In this document: in pieces, positions 40,141-48,972 of the stretch
How the letters are laid out: every line of letters starts with the position of its first letter
Position numbering within the stretch: position 1 is the first letter of the stretch
Assembly: GCF_004323845.1 (NCBI RefSeq)
Contig: NZ_QPGR01000002.1
Span: forward strand, 1-64,000
Length of the DNA: 64,000 nucleotides
Source of the DNA: Campylobacter novaezeelandiae
GTDB taxonomy: Bacteria; Campylobacterota; Campylobacteria; Campylobacterales; Campylobacteraceae
Direction of reading: 5' to 3'
The notes under the pieces: generated by a model
Databases searched by the model: none
What the model saw: only the letters and a program-made list of their open reading frames with translations
What the model was told of the DNA's origin: nothing
Made by a program: the position numbers and the translations under genes

Positions 40141-41346
40141 ATGAATAAACTTTTTTTTATTTTTTTAGTTTTATTTACCTCACTTTGGGCCGAAGATCCT
40201 ATTATTGATGTAATTAACAAAGATATTGCTTTACCAAAAATTATCGTAAAAGATAAATCAAATTTAAGTGATGAAAACTTAAAAAGAAATTTCTATAATA
40301 TCCTTGTTAATGATTTAAAAGTAAGTTCAAATTTTGAAATTGTTAATAACGGCAATGAATCAACAAACTATATTTTTGAATATTCTTTATCAAAAAACAC
40401 TAATAACCTAGATCTTAATGTTAAAATTAAAATCGGCAATATAGAAAAATCAAATAAAAATTATTCATCTTCTATAGAACAATATCCTTTTTTGGCACAT
40501 AAAAGCGTTAAAGATTCTGTTAATGCTTTAGGTCTTGCACCAGTTGATTGGATGGATCATAAAATTTTAATCTCAAGAACAAATAGTTCCAAAAAAAGTC
40601 AAATCATTATGGCAGATTATACTTTAACCTATCAAAAAATAATAATAGAAGGGGGATTAAATTTATTTCCAAAATGGGGAAACAAAGAACAAACCTTATT
40701 TTATTATACAGCTTATGATTCAGATATGCCAACTCTTTATTCTTATAATCTAAAAAATAATCGTGCAACAAAAATATTATCAAGTGAAGGTATGGTTGTT
40801 GCAAGTGATGTAAGTACAGATGGAAGCAAACTTCTTGTTACTATGGCTCCTAAAGATCAACCTGATATATATTTATATGACCTAAACAACAAAAAACTAG
40901 AAAAATTGACAAATTATTCAGGTATTGATGTAAATGGCAATTTTATTGGGAATGATGACTCTAAAATTGTTTATGTTTCGGATCGTTTAGGATATCCAAA
41001 TATTTTCATACAAACATTAGGAAGCAATATCGCAGAACAAGTAGTTTTTCATGGAAAAAACAATTCTTCAGTTTCAACCTATAAAGACTTTTTAGTTTAT
41101 TCAAGCAGAGAGCCGAATCAATTTGGCGTTTTTAATATTTATCTTATGTCAATCAAGAGTGATTATATTAGACAATTAACCGCTAATGGTAAAAATTTAT
41201 TTCCAAGATTTTCAAGTGATGGAGGAAGTGTTGTTTTTATCAAATATTTAGGATCTCAAAGTGCATTAGGAGTGATAAGAGTAAATGCAAATAAAGCTTT
41301 TTATTTTCCATTAAAACTAGGAAAAATTCAGTCAATTGACTGGTAA
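40141..41346 (+). CDS. tolB: Tol-Pal system protein TolB
   Basis: About 401 residues with a signal peptide (MNKLFFIFLVLFTSLWA). The start at 40141 is set by GGAGA just upstream and the signal peptide beginning there; an upstream in-frame ATG at 40111 lies in the previous gene. The N-terminal alpha/beta domain is followed by a beta-propeller with repeated DGSKLLVTM, YVSDRLGYPNIF and FSSDGGSVVF units. It is periplasmic and binds Pal. Confidence 0.93.
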   Translation: MNKLFFIFLVLFTSLWAEDPIIDVINKDIALPKIIVKDKSNLSDENLKRNFYNILVNDLKVSSNFEIVNNGNESTNYIFEYSLSKNTNNLDLNVKIKIGNIEKSNKNYSSSIEQYPFLAHKSVKDSVNALGLAPVDWMDHKILISRTNSSKKSQIIMADYTLTYQKIIIEGGLNLFPKWGNKEQTLFYYTAYDSDMPTLYSYNLKNNRATKILSSEGMVVASDVSTDGSKLLVTMAPKDQPDIYLYDLNNKKLEKLTNYSGIDVNGNFIGNDDSKIVYVSDRLGYPNIFIQTLGSNIAEQVVFHGKNNSSVSTYKDFLVYSSREPNQFGVFNIYLMSIKSDYIRQLTANGKNLFPRFSSDGGSVVFIKYLGSQSALGVIRVNANKAFYFPLKLGKIQSIDW

Positions 41347-41377
41347 ATATAATGTTGAAATAATTTAAATTTTTAGA

Positions 41378-41383
41378 TATAAT
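41378..41383 (+). promoter_or_regulatory. Candidate -10 box for pal
   Basis: TATAAT in GATATAATC, 35-40 bases before the pal ATG in the tolB-pal gap. Extra transcription of the abundant lipoprotein Pal would make sense. There is no visible terminator after tolB, so read-through is also likely. Confidence 0.5.
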
Positions 41384-41417
41384 CTAATGAATTTATTAAT
41401 TTTTGAAAGGTTATAAA

Positions 41418-41918
41418 ATGAAAAAAATTCTTTTAACTTCGATTGCCGCTTTTGCAGTAATCATTAGTGGCTGTAGCACAAAAAGCACCACTGTAGAGAG
41501 TGATAGTTCTGTTGATTCTAAACCAGGTAGCGGAAGTAGTGATACTTTTGAAAGTATTGATAGTAAAATCAATAGATTAAATGACACTTTAAATAAAGTT
41601 TATTTTGACTTTGATAAATTCAATATTAGATCTGATATGCAGTCAGTAATTCAAGATAATGCAAATATTTTCAATACTGAGGTAAGTGGTGTTAGCATAA
41701 CAGTTGAAGGAAACTGTGACGAGTGGGGAACAGATGAATATAATCAAGCTTTAGGTTTAAAAAGAGCTAAAGCTGTAAAAGAAGCTTTAGTTTCTCAAGG
41801 TGTAAATGCAGATAGAATTTCTATTAAAAGCTACGGAGAAACTAACCCTGTATGTACAGAAAAAACAAAAGCTTGCGATGCACAAAACAGACGTGCAGAA
41901 TTTAAATTAGCAAAATAA
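41418..41918 (+). CDS. pal: Peptidoglycan-associated lipoprotein Pal
   Basis: About 166 residues. Lipobox ISGC (Cys near residue 19), a Ser-rich linker, and an OmpA-like peptidoglycan-binding domain (VYFDFDKFNIRSDM, NCDEWGTDEYNQALGLKRA). It ties the outer membrane to the wall and binds TolB. The start is ATG 41418 after GAAAGG; a TTG at 41403 overlaps the ribosome site. Corresponds to the immunogenic Omp18 of C. jejuni. Confidence 0.95.
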   Translation: MKKILLTSIAAFAVIISGCSTKSTTVESDSSVDSKPGSGSSDTFESIDSKINRLNDTLNKVYFDFDKFNIRSDMQSVIQDNANIFNTEVSGVSITVEGNCDEWGTDEYNQALGLKRAKAVKEALVSQGVNADRISIKSYGETNPVCTEKTKACDAQNRRAEFKLAK

Positions 41919-41923
41919 ATATA

Positions 41924-42862
41924 ATGAAAAAAATATTATCAGTAGCTCTTTTAATAGGAGCTACTTTTGTTTATGCAGAGAATTCTGCTTTTGGCGCAGG
42001 TAATTTTGCAAATGATTCTTCCTATGGCTTAACACAAAATGAAAAAACAATCAAACAAAAGCTTGATACTTTAAATAATAATTATTCCGAAGTTAATGCA
42101 AGAATAAATGAAGCAAATGAAAGAATAGAGGGATTGCAAAGCACCATTGAAGGCATCAATTCACAATATACAAAAATAAATTCTCGCCTCAATCAATCAG
42201 AACAATACTACGAAAATTTAGAAAATAATTTCACACAAGAAATCAATAATTTAAAATCATATGTAGAAGAAAGTAGAAAAATTCAAGAAAGCAATAATAA
42301 GCAATTTAAAAAAGTTTTAGCAGAATTAAGCACTTTAGTTGATTCCATTAATGCAGATTATGTTTCAAAAAAAGAAATGGAAAAAAATTATAACAATATT
42401 AATTCGCAAAAAGACATCAATACAAGTGTTATAGAAAATAACCAGAGTTCTAAGTCAGCCTTAGAAGAACAAAAACAAAAAATAATACATGATGAAAGTT
42501 GGAAAAAAGAAAATCATAGCAAAATTTTAGATCTTGCTATTTTAGACTTAAATCAAAATAAATTTGAAGAAATGAAGCTTAAATTAAACTATCTACTTCA
42601 AAAACATTACAAACCAGCTAGAGTTAATTTTTACTTTGGTGAAATAGAATACAAACAAAAAAATTATAATAATGCAATTGTTTTCTATAAAAAAAGCTCA
42701 GCCATAAGCACCAAAGGAGACTATTTTCCTAAGCTACTTTATCATACAGCTATTTCTTTGGATAAAATTGGAGATCCTAAAACAGCAAATAGTTTTTACA
42801 AAGCTTTAAAAACTAATTATCCTAATTCGCCTGAAGCAAAAGCTTCGCCAAATCGTAAATAA
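41924..42862 (+). CDS. Tol-Pal accessory protein CpoB/YbgF-like
   Basis: 312 residues with a signal peptide (cleavage near VYA). A coiled coil fills about residues 40-140, then TPR repeats at the C-terminus (FGEIEYKQKNYNNAIVFYKK and HTAISLDKIGDPKTANSFYKAL). This is the CpoB/YbgF plan, the periplasmic partner that couples Tol-Pal to wall synthesis. It lies five bases after pal. Confidence 0.88.
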   Translation: MKKILSVALLIGATFVYAENSAFGAGNFANDSSYGLTQNEKTIKQKLDTLNNNYSEVNARINEANERIEGLQSTIEGINSQYTKINSRLNQSEQYYENLENNFTQEINNLKSYVEESRKIQESNNKQFKKVLAELSTLVDSINADYVSKKEMEKNYNNINSQKDINTSVIENNQSSKSALEEQKQKIIHDESWKKENHSKILDLAILDLNQNKFEEMKLKLNYLLQKHYKPARVNFYFGEIEYKQKNYNNAIVFYKKSSAISTKGDYFPKLLYHTAISLDKIGDPKTANSFYKALKTNYPNSPEAKASPNRK

Positions 42863-42872
42863 GGAGGAAAAA

Positions 42873-43439
42873 ATGGCCATTGAAAAAAATAATGTTGTTT
42901 CTATGTTTTATGAACTAAAAGATGCTAATACAAACGAGGTTTTAGAATCAAATCTTTACGCTCAACCTATTTCTTTTATACTTGGAAAAGGACAAATTTT
43001 AGATTCTTTAGAAGAAGAAATTGCGAAATTAGACTGTCCTTCTAATACAGAAATTCTTATTAAAAAAGACAAAGCTTTAGGAGAATACGATGCAAACGCT
43101 ATCCAAATCTTACCAAAAGAACAATTTGCTGGTATTGATCTTAAAATAGGAATGGAACTTTTTGGAGAAGGCGAAAATGGGGAAAATGTTCGCGTTAGTG
43201 TTAAGGATATAAAAGAAGACAGTGTTACTATTGATTATAATCATCCATATGCTGGACGTGATTTACTTTTTTCTCTTAATCTTGTTGATGTAAGACCAGC
43301 AAGCGAAGATGAAATTCTTACAGGAATTATTGCAGGAAGTCATAGTTGCGGTTGTGGAAATAATCATGAACATAAACATCATCATGAACATAAAGGCGGT
43401 GGATGCTGCGGTGGTCATGGTGGGTGTGGTTGCCATTAA
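42873..43439 (+). CDS. slyD: SlyD-like peptidyl-prolyl isomerase with metal-binding tail
   Basis: 188 residues: an FKBP domain with inserted IF chaperone domain (residues 1-150), then a tail of about 30 residues very rich in His, Cys and Gly (SHSCGCGNNHEHKHHHEHK, then Gly/Cys pairs). The tail binds nickel and other metals in SlyD, serving nickel enzymes such as hydrogenase. AAGGAGG before the ATG is strong. Ends one base before fabD. Confidence 0.9.
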   Translation: MAIEKNNVVSMFYELKDANTNEVLESNLYAQPISFILGKGQILDSLEEEIAKLDCPSNTEILIKKDKALGEYDANAIQILPKEQFAGIDLKIGMELFGEGENGENVRVSVKDIKEDSVTIDYNHPYAGRDLLFSLNLVDVRPASEDEILTGIIAGSHSCGCGNNHEHKHHHEHKGGGCCGGHGGCGCH

Positions 43440-43440
43440 T

Positions 43441-44367
43441 ATGAATTATACATTTATTTTTCCAGGTCAAGGCTCTCAAAGTCTTGGCATGGGTAAAGAC
43501 TTCTACGAAAATTCTAAAAGCGCCAAAGAACTTTTAGATCATGCAAGCGATTTTTTAAAAATTAATTTTAAACACCTTTTATTTGAAGAAAACGATGATT
43601 TAAACAAGAGTCAGTTCACTCAACCTGCAATACTTTTAACTTCTTTAATGGCTTATAATACCTTAAATGAATTAGAACCGAATTTAAAAGCAAAAATTTC
43701 TTTAGGACATTCTTTAGGTGAATTTTCTGCTTTAGCTATAAGTGGTGGGCTTGATTTTCTTGAAGCACTCAAACTTGTACACCAAAGAGGGCTTTTCATG
43801 CAAGAAGATTGTGCCAAGATTGAAGCAGGTATGATGGTTGTTCTAGGTCTTGATGATGAAAGTATAGAAAAACTATGCGAAAAAGCAAGAGTTGAAAATA
43901 AGCAAATTTTTGCTGCAAACTATAATTGCGAAGGACAAATCGTTATAGCTGGATTAAAAGCTGATTTATTAAGTTATGAAAATGAATTTAAAAATGCTGG
44001 GGCTAAAAGAGCTATGCTTTTAAATATGAGTGTAGCAAGTCATTGTCCTCTTTTAGAAAATGCTTCTTTAAAACTTTATAAAGAACTCGAAAAAGTTTTA
44101 AAACCAAATTTTCAAACAATTATCTCAAATGTAAACGCCAAACCTTACTCAAGTAAAGAAGAAGCCTTAAATTTGCTAAAAGCTCAACTTGTATTTCCTG
44201 TGCTTTATAAACAAAGTATAAAAACGATAGAAAATGAAACTTCTTATTTTATAGAATTTGGCTCTAAAATTTTACAAGGACTTAATAAAAAAATCACCAC
44301 TAAACCGACTTATTCTCTAACCAACCTTAATGAAATAGAAACTTTTTTAAAGGAAATAAAATCATGA
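43441..44367 (+). CDS. fabD: Malonyl-CoA:ACP transacylase
   Basis: About 308 residues. MNYTFIFPGQGSQSLGMG at the start fixes the ATG at 43441, one base after slyD. Catalytic Ser lies in the GHSLGE motif near residue 90, and ASHCPLLENAS carries the catalytic His. It loads malonate on acyl carrier protein for fatty acid synthesis. An upstream extension of the frame into slyD is not real. Confidence 0.95.
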   Translation: MNYTFIFPGQGSQSLGMGKDFYENSKSAKELLDHASDFLKINFKHLLFEENDDLNKSQFTQPAILLTSLMAYNTLNELEPNLKAKISLGHSLGEFSALAISGGLDFLEALKLVHQRGLFMQEDCAKIEAGMMVVLGLDDESIEKLCEKARVENKQIFAANYNCEGQIVIAGLKADLLSYENEFKNAGAKRAMLLNMSVASHCPLLENASLKLYKELEKVLKPNFQTIISNVNAKPYSSKEEALNLLKAQLVFPVLYKQSIKTIENETSYFIEFGSKILQGLNKKITTKPTYSLTNLNEIETFLKEIKS

Positions 44368-45050
44368 AAATAGCGATTTTAGGCGCAATGGAAGAAGAAA
44401 TAACACCTTTACTTGAAATTTTAAAAGATTACAATAGTATAAAATATGCTAATAATATTTATTACACAGCAAATTACAAAAATCATGAATTAATTTTAGC
44501 TTATTCTAAAATAGGCAAAGTAAATTCAACTCTAAGTGCAAGCATAATGATAGAAAAATTTAAAGCCCAAGCTTTACTTTTTACAGGAGTTGCTGGTGCT
44601 TTTAATCCCGAGCTTGAAATAGGCGATTTGCTTTATGCAACAAAACTTGTTCAATATGATTTAGATATTACTGCTTTTGGCCATCCTTTAGGTTTTGTTC
44701 CAGGAAATGAAATTTTTATTAAAACTAATGAAAAATTAAATAATATTGCCCTAGAAGTAGCTAAAGAATTAAATATAAAATTAAAAGCAGGCATTATCGC
44801 AACTGGCGATGAATTTATTTGCGATGAAGCAAAAAAAGCAAAAATTAAAAAAATTTTTAATGCTGATGCTTGCGAAATGGAAGGAGCGAGCGTAGCTTTG
44901 GTTTGTGATGCTTTAAATACACCTTGTTTTATTTTAAGAGCAATGAGTGATAAAGCCGGAGAAAAAGCTGAATTTGATTTTGATGAATTTGTTGTTAATT
45001 CTGCCAAAATTTCAGCTAATTTTGTGCTTAAAATGTGCGAAAAACTATGA
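44364..45050 (+). CDS. mtnN: 5'-methylthioadenosine/S-adenosylhomocysteine nucleosidase
   Basis: 228 residues. MKIAILGAMEEEI, GVAGAFNPELEIGD, CEMEGASVALVC and the catalytic Asp in MSDKAGEKAEFDF are family hallmarks. It hydrolyses MTA and SAH. In Campylobacter the same enzyme also cleaves 6-amino-6-deoxyfutalosine in menaquinone synthesis, which links it to the gene at 53332. Overlaps fabD as ATGA. Confidence 0.94.
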   Translation: MKIAILGAMEEEITPLLEILKDYNSIKYANNIYYTANYKNHELILAYSKIGKVNSTLSASIMIEKFKAQALLFTGVAGAFNPELEIGDLLYATKLVQYDLDITAFGHPLGFVPGNEIFIKTNEKLNNIALEVAKELNIKLKAGIIATGDEFICDEAKKAKIKKIFNADACEMEGASVALVCDALNTPCFILRAMSDKAGEKAEFDFDEFVVNSAKISANFVLKMCEKL

Positions 45051-45802
45051 TAAATCTTAGCAAAAAACTCATCCGTCAAGTAGCTAAAGCCAATGCTAAA
45101 TTTAGTCTTATCAATGAAGGCGATAGAGTTCTTTTAGGCTTAAGTGGAGGAAAAGATTCTTTAGCCTTGGCTCATCTTTTAAAGCGCATGCAAGCTCACG
45201 CTCCTTTTAAATTTGAACTTAAAGCTGTCACTCTAAGTTATGGAATGGGCGAGGATTACTCTCGTTTAAATCATCATTGCAAAGAGCATGGTATTGATCA
45301 TAGCATTCTTGATTCTAATATTTATGAAGTTTCTGAAGATACTATAAGAAAAAATTCTAGTTTTTGTAGTTATTTTTCAAGAATGCGTCGAGGAGCTTTA
45401 TACACTTATGCTTTAGAAAATAATTTTAACAAACTTGCCATAGCTCATCATTTAGATGATGCAGCTGAAAGCTTTTTTATGAATTTTATCCACAATGGGG
45501 CTTTAAGAACTTTGGCGCCAATTTATAAAAGTAAACGCGGCATTATAGTAATACGCCCTTTAATCTTTGTAAGAGAAAGACAGCTTAGAGAAAATGCTTT
45601 ACAAAATGAACTTGAAGTTATTGGCAATGAATTTTGTCCTGGTATGAAATTAAGCGAAAGAAATGTTAAATTCCCTCATGCAAGAGAAGAAGCAAAACAA
45701 ATCTTAGCTAATTTAGAAAAAGATTATCCTAAGCTTTTTACAAGTCTAAAAACTGCATTTGAAAATTTACATACAGAGAGTTTCTGGCTTCAAAACATAT
45801 GA
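45047..45802 (+). CDS. TtcA-family PP-loop ATPase, divergent
   Basis: About 251 residues. PP-loop LSGGKDSLAL near residue 33 and SRMRRGALYTYA, AIAHHLDDAAESFFMNF, IRPL match TtcA, which thiolates cytidine-32 in tRNA using a [4Fe-4S] cluster. The usual C-x-x-C before SRxRR is here FCSYF, so the second cysteine is replaced by Phe. The third cysteine may be the one in FCPGMK, which replaces the usual CGSQ region. ATG 45047 overlaps the nucleosidase stop as ATGA; a GTG at 45035 is possible. Function may differ from TtcA. Confidence 0.75.
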   Translation: MINLSKKLIRQVAKANAKFSLINEGDRVLLGLSGGKDSLALAHLLKRMQAHAPFKFELKAVTLSYGMGEDYSRLNHHCKEHGIDHSILDSNIYEVSEDTIRKNSSFCSYFSRMRRGALYTYALENNFNKLAIAHHLDDAAESFFMNFIHNGALRTLAPIYKSKRGIIVIRPLIFVRERQLRENALQNELEVIGNEFCPGMKLSERNVKFPHAREEAKQILANLEKDYPKLFTSLKTAFENLHTESFWLQNI

Positions 45803-46320
45803 AAAAAGCTTTTGCGCTTATAGACTATCAAAATGATTTCGTTACAGGAAGCTTAGGGTTTGAAAAAGCTTTAAAAATAGAAAATAAAATTTTAAATTTA
45901 TTAGATAATATTGACTTTAATAATACAGATTTACTAATCACTTTTGATACACATGATAGCAATTATTTAAATTCTAATGAGGGAAAATTAATACCTATAA
46001 AACATTGCATTCAAAATACACCAGGGTGGCAAATGCCTACAAATTTACAAAAATATATACCAAAAGCCAAAAAAATATTTTATAAAAATACTTTTGGAAG
46101 TTTAGAGCTTGCAAATTTCATTAGCAAAAGCGAATATAAAGAACTTTATTTTTGTGGACTTGTATCGCATATTTGTGTTTTTTGTAATATCATTTTAGCT
46201 TTTAGTGCAAAGCCTGATGCAAAAATATTTTTATATAAAGAAGCCAGTGCTAGTTTCGATACAAATTTAGAAAACTCCTCTTTTAACCTTTTAAAAACAT
46301 ATGGAATTAAAATAATATAG
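45799..46320 (+). CDS. Nicotinamidase-like cysteine hydrolase
   Basis: 173 residues, isochorismatase-like fold. The triad is recognisable: Asp in LIDYQNDFV, Lys in YKNTFGS, and the nucleophile Cys in SHICVFCN. A metal-binding D-x-H appears in TFDTHDS. This pattern favours nicotinamidase (NAD salvage) over isochorismatase, though it is shorter than E. coli PncA. ATGA overlap with the previous gene. Confidence 0.75.
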   Translation: MKKAFALIDYQNDFVTGSLGFEKALKIENKILNLLDNIDFNNTDLLITFDTHDSNYLNSNEGKLIPIKHCIQNTPGWQMPTNLQKYIPKAKKIFYKNTFGSLELANFISKSEYKELYFCGLVSHICVFCNIILAFSAKPDAKIFLYKEASASFDTNLENSSFNLLKTYGIKII

Positions 46321-46330
46321 GTTTAAGTCA

Positions 46331-47035
46331 ATGATCATACTTATAATAATTTTAATCGTGATTATTTTTATCTTAGTTTTTAAAATAAATAATCAAAACA
46401 AAACCAATAAAAATTTAAAGCGAATTATTTTAAAACAAATCCAAAAAGAAAAAAATAAAAAAATTAAAAATCAATTTTTCTTAGAAAAAAAGAAACAAGA
46501 AGAAAAAATATCAGAATACAAAAAAAGCAAAGAATATAAGCTTGATTTAGTTAAAAAATGCAGTATTTTCAGTAAAGATAAGCTTATGGGTATTGGAGAA
46601 TTTTTAATTTATAAGGAATTGATTTTTTGCGAAGATATTAAAAATAACTTTATAGTTTTTCCGCAAATCTCTTTAAAAAGCTTTTTAAAAGATGACAAAG
46701 AGGATGAAGTTTGGAAAGCATATTCTGATTTAGTAGTTGATTTTTTATTTGTTATCAAAGATTTTAAAAATAAATCCACAAAGCCATTTGCTGTTTTAGA
46801 ATTCCAAGGTGGCGGACACTATGGAGATAAATCAGATATCATTCAAGTAGAAAAAATTAAAAAAAACGATGAAATCAAAAAAGAAGTAATTTTAAAAGCA
46901 AAACTTCATTTTTATATTTTAGAAGGGGCTCAAGTTTATCAAGATAATTCTTGTTTTATTGATGATTTAAAACTAAAAAAAGAAATCAAAAAAATTTCGG
47001 ATTCGCTTTATTTAAAATACAAAGATTTAATTTAG
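46331..47035 (+). CDS. DUF2726-like membrane-anchored protein
   Basis: 234 residues: an N-terminal membrane span (residues 2-17), a basic coiled coil to about 75, and a C-terminal globular domain with VVDFLFVIKDFKN and FAVLEFQGGGHYG. That D...E-x-Q arrangement is like DUF2726, thought to be a PD-(D/E)xK nuclease-related fold. Whether it cleaves nucleic acid is unknown. Ten bases after the hydrolase and three before recO. Confidence 0.65.
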   Translation: MIILIIILIVIIFILVFKINNQNKTNKNLKRIILKQIQKEKNKKIKNQFFLEKKKQEEKISEYKKSKEYKLDLVKKCSIFSKDKLMGIGEFLIYKELIFCEDIKNNFIVFPQISLKSFLKDDKEDEVWKAYSDLVVDFLFVIKDFKNKSTKPFAVLEFQGGGHYGDKSDIIQVEKIKKNDEIKKEVILKAKLHFYILEGAQVYQDNSCFIDDLKLKKEIKKISDSLYLKYKDLI

Positions 47036-47038
47036 CTT

Positions 47039-47653
47039 ATGCAGGGTTTTATTTTACATACTCAAAAAATTAAAGATGAGGATTTGATCGTTTATATTTT
47101 AAGCGCTAAAGCCTTACTTAAAACCTATCGCTTTTATGGGCTTAGACATTCAAGTATTTTAAATGGATATAAAATCGATTTTTCTCTAGATGAAAATCCC
47201 AACTTTTTACCACGTCTTAAAGATGTTATGCATCTTAGTTTTACTTGGATTTTACAAAGAGAAAAAATGTTTTTATGGCAAGAATTTATACGTCTTTTTT
47301 ACCAGCATTTAAGGGGTATAGAAGAGCTTGATTCTTTTTATTTTGAACTTTTAAATGAAAGTGCCATAAAATTTTTAAAACAAAATCCAAAACGTATAAT
47401 TATAGATGCTTATATAAAAATATTGGAATTTGAAGGCAGACTTCATAAAAATTTTATCTGTTTTTCTTGCGAGGAACCGATAAAAAATGAAATTACACTT
47501 TTAAGAGCTTTTTTGCCCTCTCATCATTATTGTGCTTTAGGCTATTCATTTAATCAAAAAAAACTTGAAGAATTTTATAAATATAAAAATTCTAGTATTT
47601 TTAATGACGAAGAGATAGAAAAAATTTATTCTATTATCAAAGAAGGATTTTAA
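47039..47653 (+). CDS. recO: Recombination protein RecO (short epsilonproteobacterial type)
   Basis: 204 residues. N-terminal OB-fold MQGFILHTQKIKDEDLIVYIL and a C-terminal part with CFSCEEPI. It loads RecA on SSB-coated DNA with RecR. It is shorter than E. coli RecO and lacks a full zinc-finger (one C-x-x-C is visible). Placement next to ybeY, as in many bacteria, supports the call. Confidence 0.8.
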   Translation: MQGFILHTQKIKDEDLIVYILSAKALLKTYRFYGLRHSSILNGYKIDFSLDENPNFLPRLKDVMHLSFTWILQREKMFLWQEFIRLFYQHLRGIEELDSFYFELLNESAIKFLKQNPKRIIIDAYIKILEFEGRLHKNFICFSCEEPIKNEITLLRAFLPSHHYCALGYSFNQKKLEEFYKYKNSSIFNDEEIEKIYSIIKEGF

Positions 47654-47654
47654 A

Positions 47655-48059
47655 ATGATAATTTGTGATGAAAATGTTGATTTTTTAGAAAAAATTGCCC
47701 AAAAAATAAGTTCTAAAGATGTTGAACTTATTTTTTTAAACAATGAACAAATGCGTAATTTAAATTTAGAACAAAGAGGGATCGATAAAAGCACTGATGT
47801 GCTTTCTTTTCCACTTGTAGATATAGCTAAAAATTTACCCCTAGGATCCATAGTAATAAATACTGAATTAGCCAAAGAAAAAGCAAAAGAATTCAATCAC
47901 ACTTATGAAGAAGAAATAAGCTTACTTTTTATCCACGCCATGCTTCACTTAATAGGTTTTGATCACGAAATAGACAAGGGAGAGATGAGAGAGAAAGAAA
48001 AAGAATTAATCAATTTTTTCAAACTCCCAAAGTCTTTGATAGTGAGGAATGATGGGTAA
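47655..48059 (+). CDS. ybeY: Endoribonuclease YbeY
   Basis: 134 residues. Zinc motif H-x3-H-x5-H in HAMLHLIGFDHE near residue 98, and STDVLSFP. It matures 16S rRNA 3' end and takes part in ribosome quality control. One base after recO. Intact. Confidence 0.94.
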   Translation: MIICDENVDFLEKIAQKISSKDVELIFLNNEQMRNLNLEQRGIDKSTDVLSFPLVDIAKNLPLGSIVINTELAKEKAKEFNHTYEEEISLLFIHAMLHLIGFDHEIDKGEMREKEKELINFFKLPKSLIVRNDG

Positions 48060-48281
48060 AAATTTATTTTATTGGCTCAAATATTTAAAAGATTTATACT
48101 AAAAAATCATCGCTTTTACAAGTATTACAATTTTAAAAAACTAAAGACACTGCTAATGATTGCTTGTCCAATTGTTAATCTATTAAATTATCATCTAAAT
48201 TTGAGATTAAACATTTTTATTTATTTTATTCTCTGGCTTTTTCTTATTAATTCCTTTATGCTGACAACTAATTTATATTAA
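48052..48281 (+). pseudogene. Small hydrophobic gene split by a frameshift
   Basis: ATG 48052 overlaps the ybeY end and reads MGKNLFYWLKYLKDLY before TAA 48100. In the next frame the sequence goes on as LKNHRFYKYYNFKKLKTLL, then two hydrophobic stretches to TAA 48279-48281. One extra T near 48093 would join them into a protein of about 76 residues with a membrane segment. It looks like a decayed small membrane protein. I do not know the family, and the joined frame could be chance. Confidence 0.35.
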
Positions 48282-48607
48282 AGAAATTCCACAACTTAAA
48301 TAAATTTTGGTTACATTTTATTCAAATTATGGATACAAGCAATATAATAAACATTTAATTTAGAGCATTTATATAAAATTCCAATTAAAGATTTATTAAG
48401 ATAACTATTTAAATTTAAAATTTTACACAATTCTATTAAGCTAAAATATTTTATAAATTTTATTTTAAACCTTATTAAGATAAATAAAACCAAAAACAAT
48501 GAAAATTGTTATAAATTTTCAAATTCTAAATATTTTTTAACAAAGTTTTAATAAGAAAATAATTTTAATCATAAAATTTGGAAATCAATTGTTTTAAGAA
48601 TTACAAA
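48282..48607. other. Non-coding stretch, nothing recognised
   Basis: About 325 bases of very AT-rich DNA between the broken small gene and the tRNA cluster. A short open frame exists on the minus strand (48311-48499) but has no ribosome site or protein-like pattern. No repeat or hairpin stands out. Confidence 0.5.
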
Positions 48608-48692
48608 TGGTGCGGATGAAAGGACTTGAACCTTCACGCATTGCTGCACCAGATCCTAAGTCTGGCGTGTCTGCCAATTTCACCACATCCGC
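48608..48692 (-). tRNA. tRNA-Leu (TAG)
   Basis: Minus-strand cloverleaf with acceptor GCGGATG/CATCCGC, an anticodon loop reading CTTAGGA (anticodon TAG), a class II variable arm and an encoded CCA end. Reads CUN leucine codons. Last in transcription order of a five-tRNA cluster. Confidence 0.92.
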
Positions 48693-48697
48693 AAAAG

Positions 48698-48774
48698 TGG
48701 TACGCTCAAGAGGATTCGAACCTCTGACCTACGGCTTAGAAGGCCGTTGCTCTATCCAGCTGAGCTATGAACGC
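48698..48774 (-). tRNA. tRNA-Arg (TCT)
   Basis: Acceptor GCGTTCA pairs with TGAGCGT with two G-U pairs. Anticodon loop has TCT, reading AGA/AGG. T-arm GGTTCGAATCC and encoded CCA are present. Confidence 0.92.
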
Positions 48775-48789
48775 ATATATAAGAAGTGG

Positions 48790-48866
48790 TGGTGCGCCCG
48801 ATAGGAATCGAACCCATAACCTACAGATCCGAAGTCTGTCGCTCTATCCAGTTGAGCTACGAGCGC
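48790..48866 (-). tRNA. tRNA-Arg (TCG)
   Basis: Acceptor GCGCTCG pairs with CGGGCGC including one G-U. Loop CTTCGGA gives anticodon TCG for CGN arginine codons. CCA is encoded. Confidence 0.85.
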
Positions 48867-48870
48867 TTAG

Positions 48871-48948
48871 TGGGGTGAGTGATGGGAATTGAACCCACGA
48901 CCCTCAGGACCACAATCTGATGCTCTAACCGACTGAGCTACACTCACC
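48871..48948 (-). tRNA. tRNA-His (GTG)
   Basis: Acceptor GTGAGTG, anticodon GTG, discriminator C73 opposite a G at position -1 (base 48948), the mark of tRNA-His. CCA is encoded. Confidence 0.92.
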
Positions 48949-48972
48949 ATTTTTTATAAATATTTATAAAAA

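Noticed and set aside
43309..43440. Upstream extension of fabD
   Set aside because: It is the shifted frame of the His/Cys-rich slyD tail; conserved FabD begins at 43441.
48311..48499. Minus-strand open frame in the gap before the tRNA genes
   Set aside because: No ribosome site, no start context, and composition of random AT-rich DNA.
48607..48804. Open frame on the plus strand across the tRNA cluster
   Set aside because: It is the complement of tRNA-Leu and tRNA-Arg genes, which form complete cloverleaves with encoded CCA.
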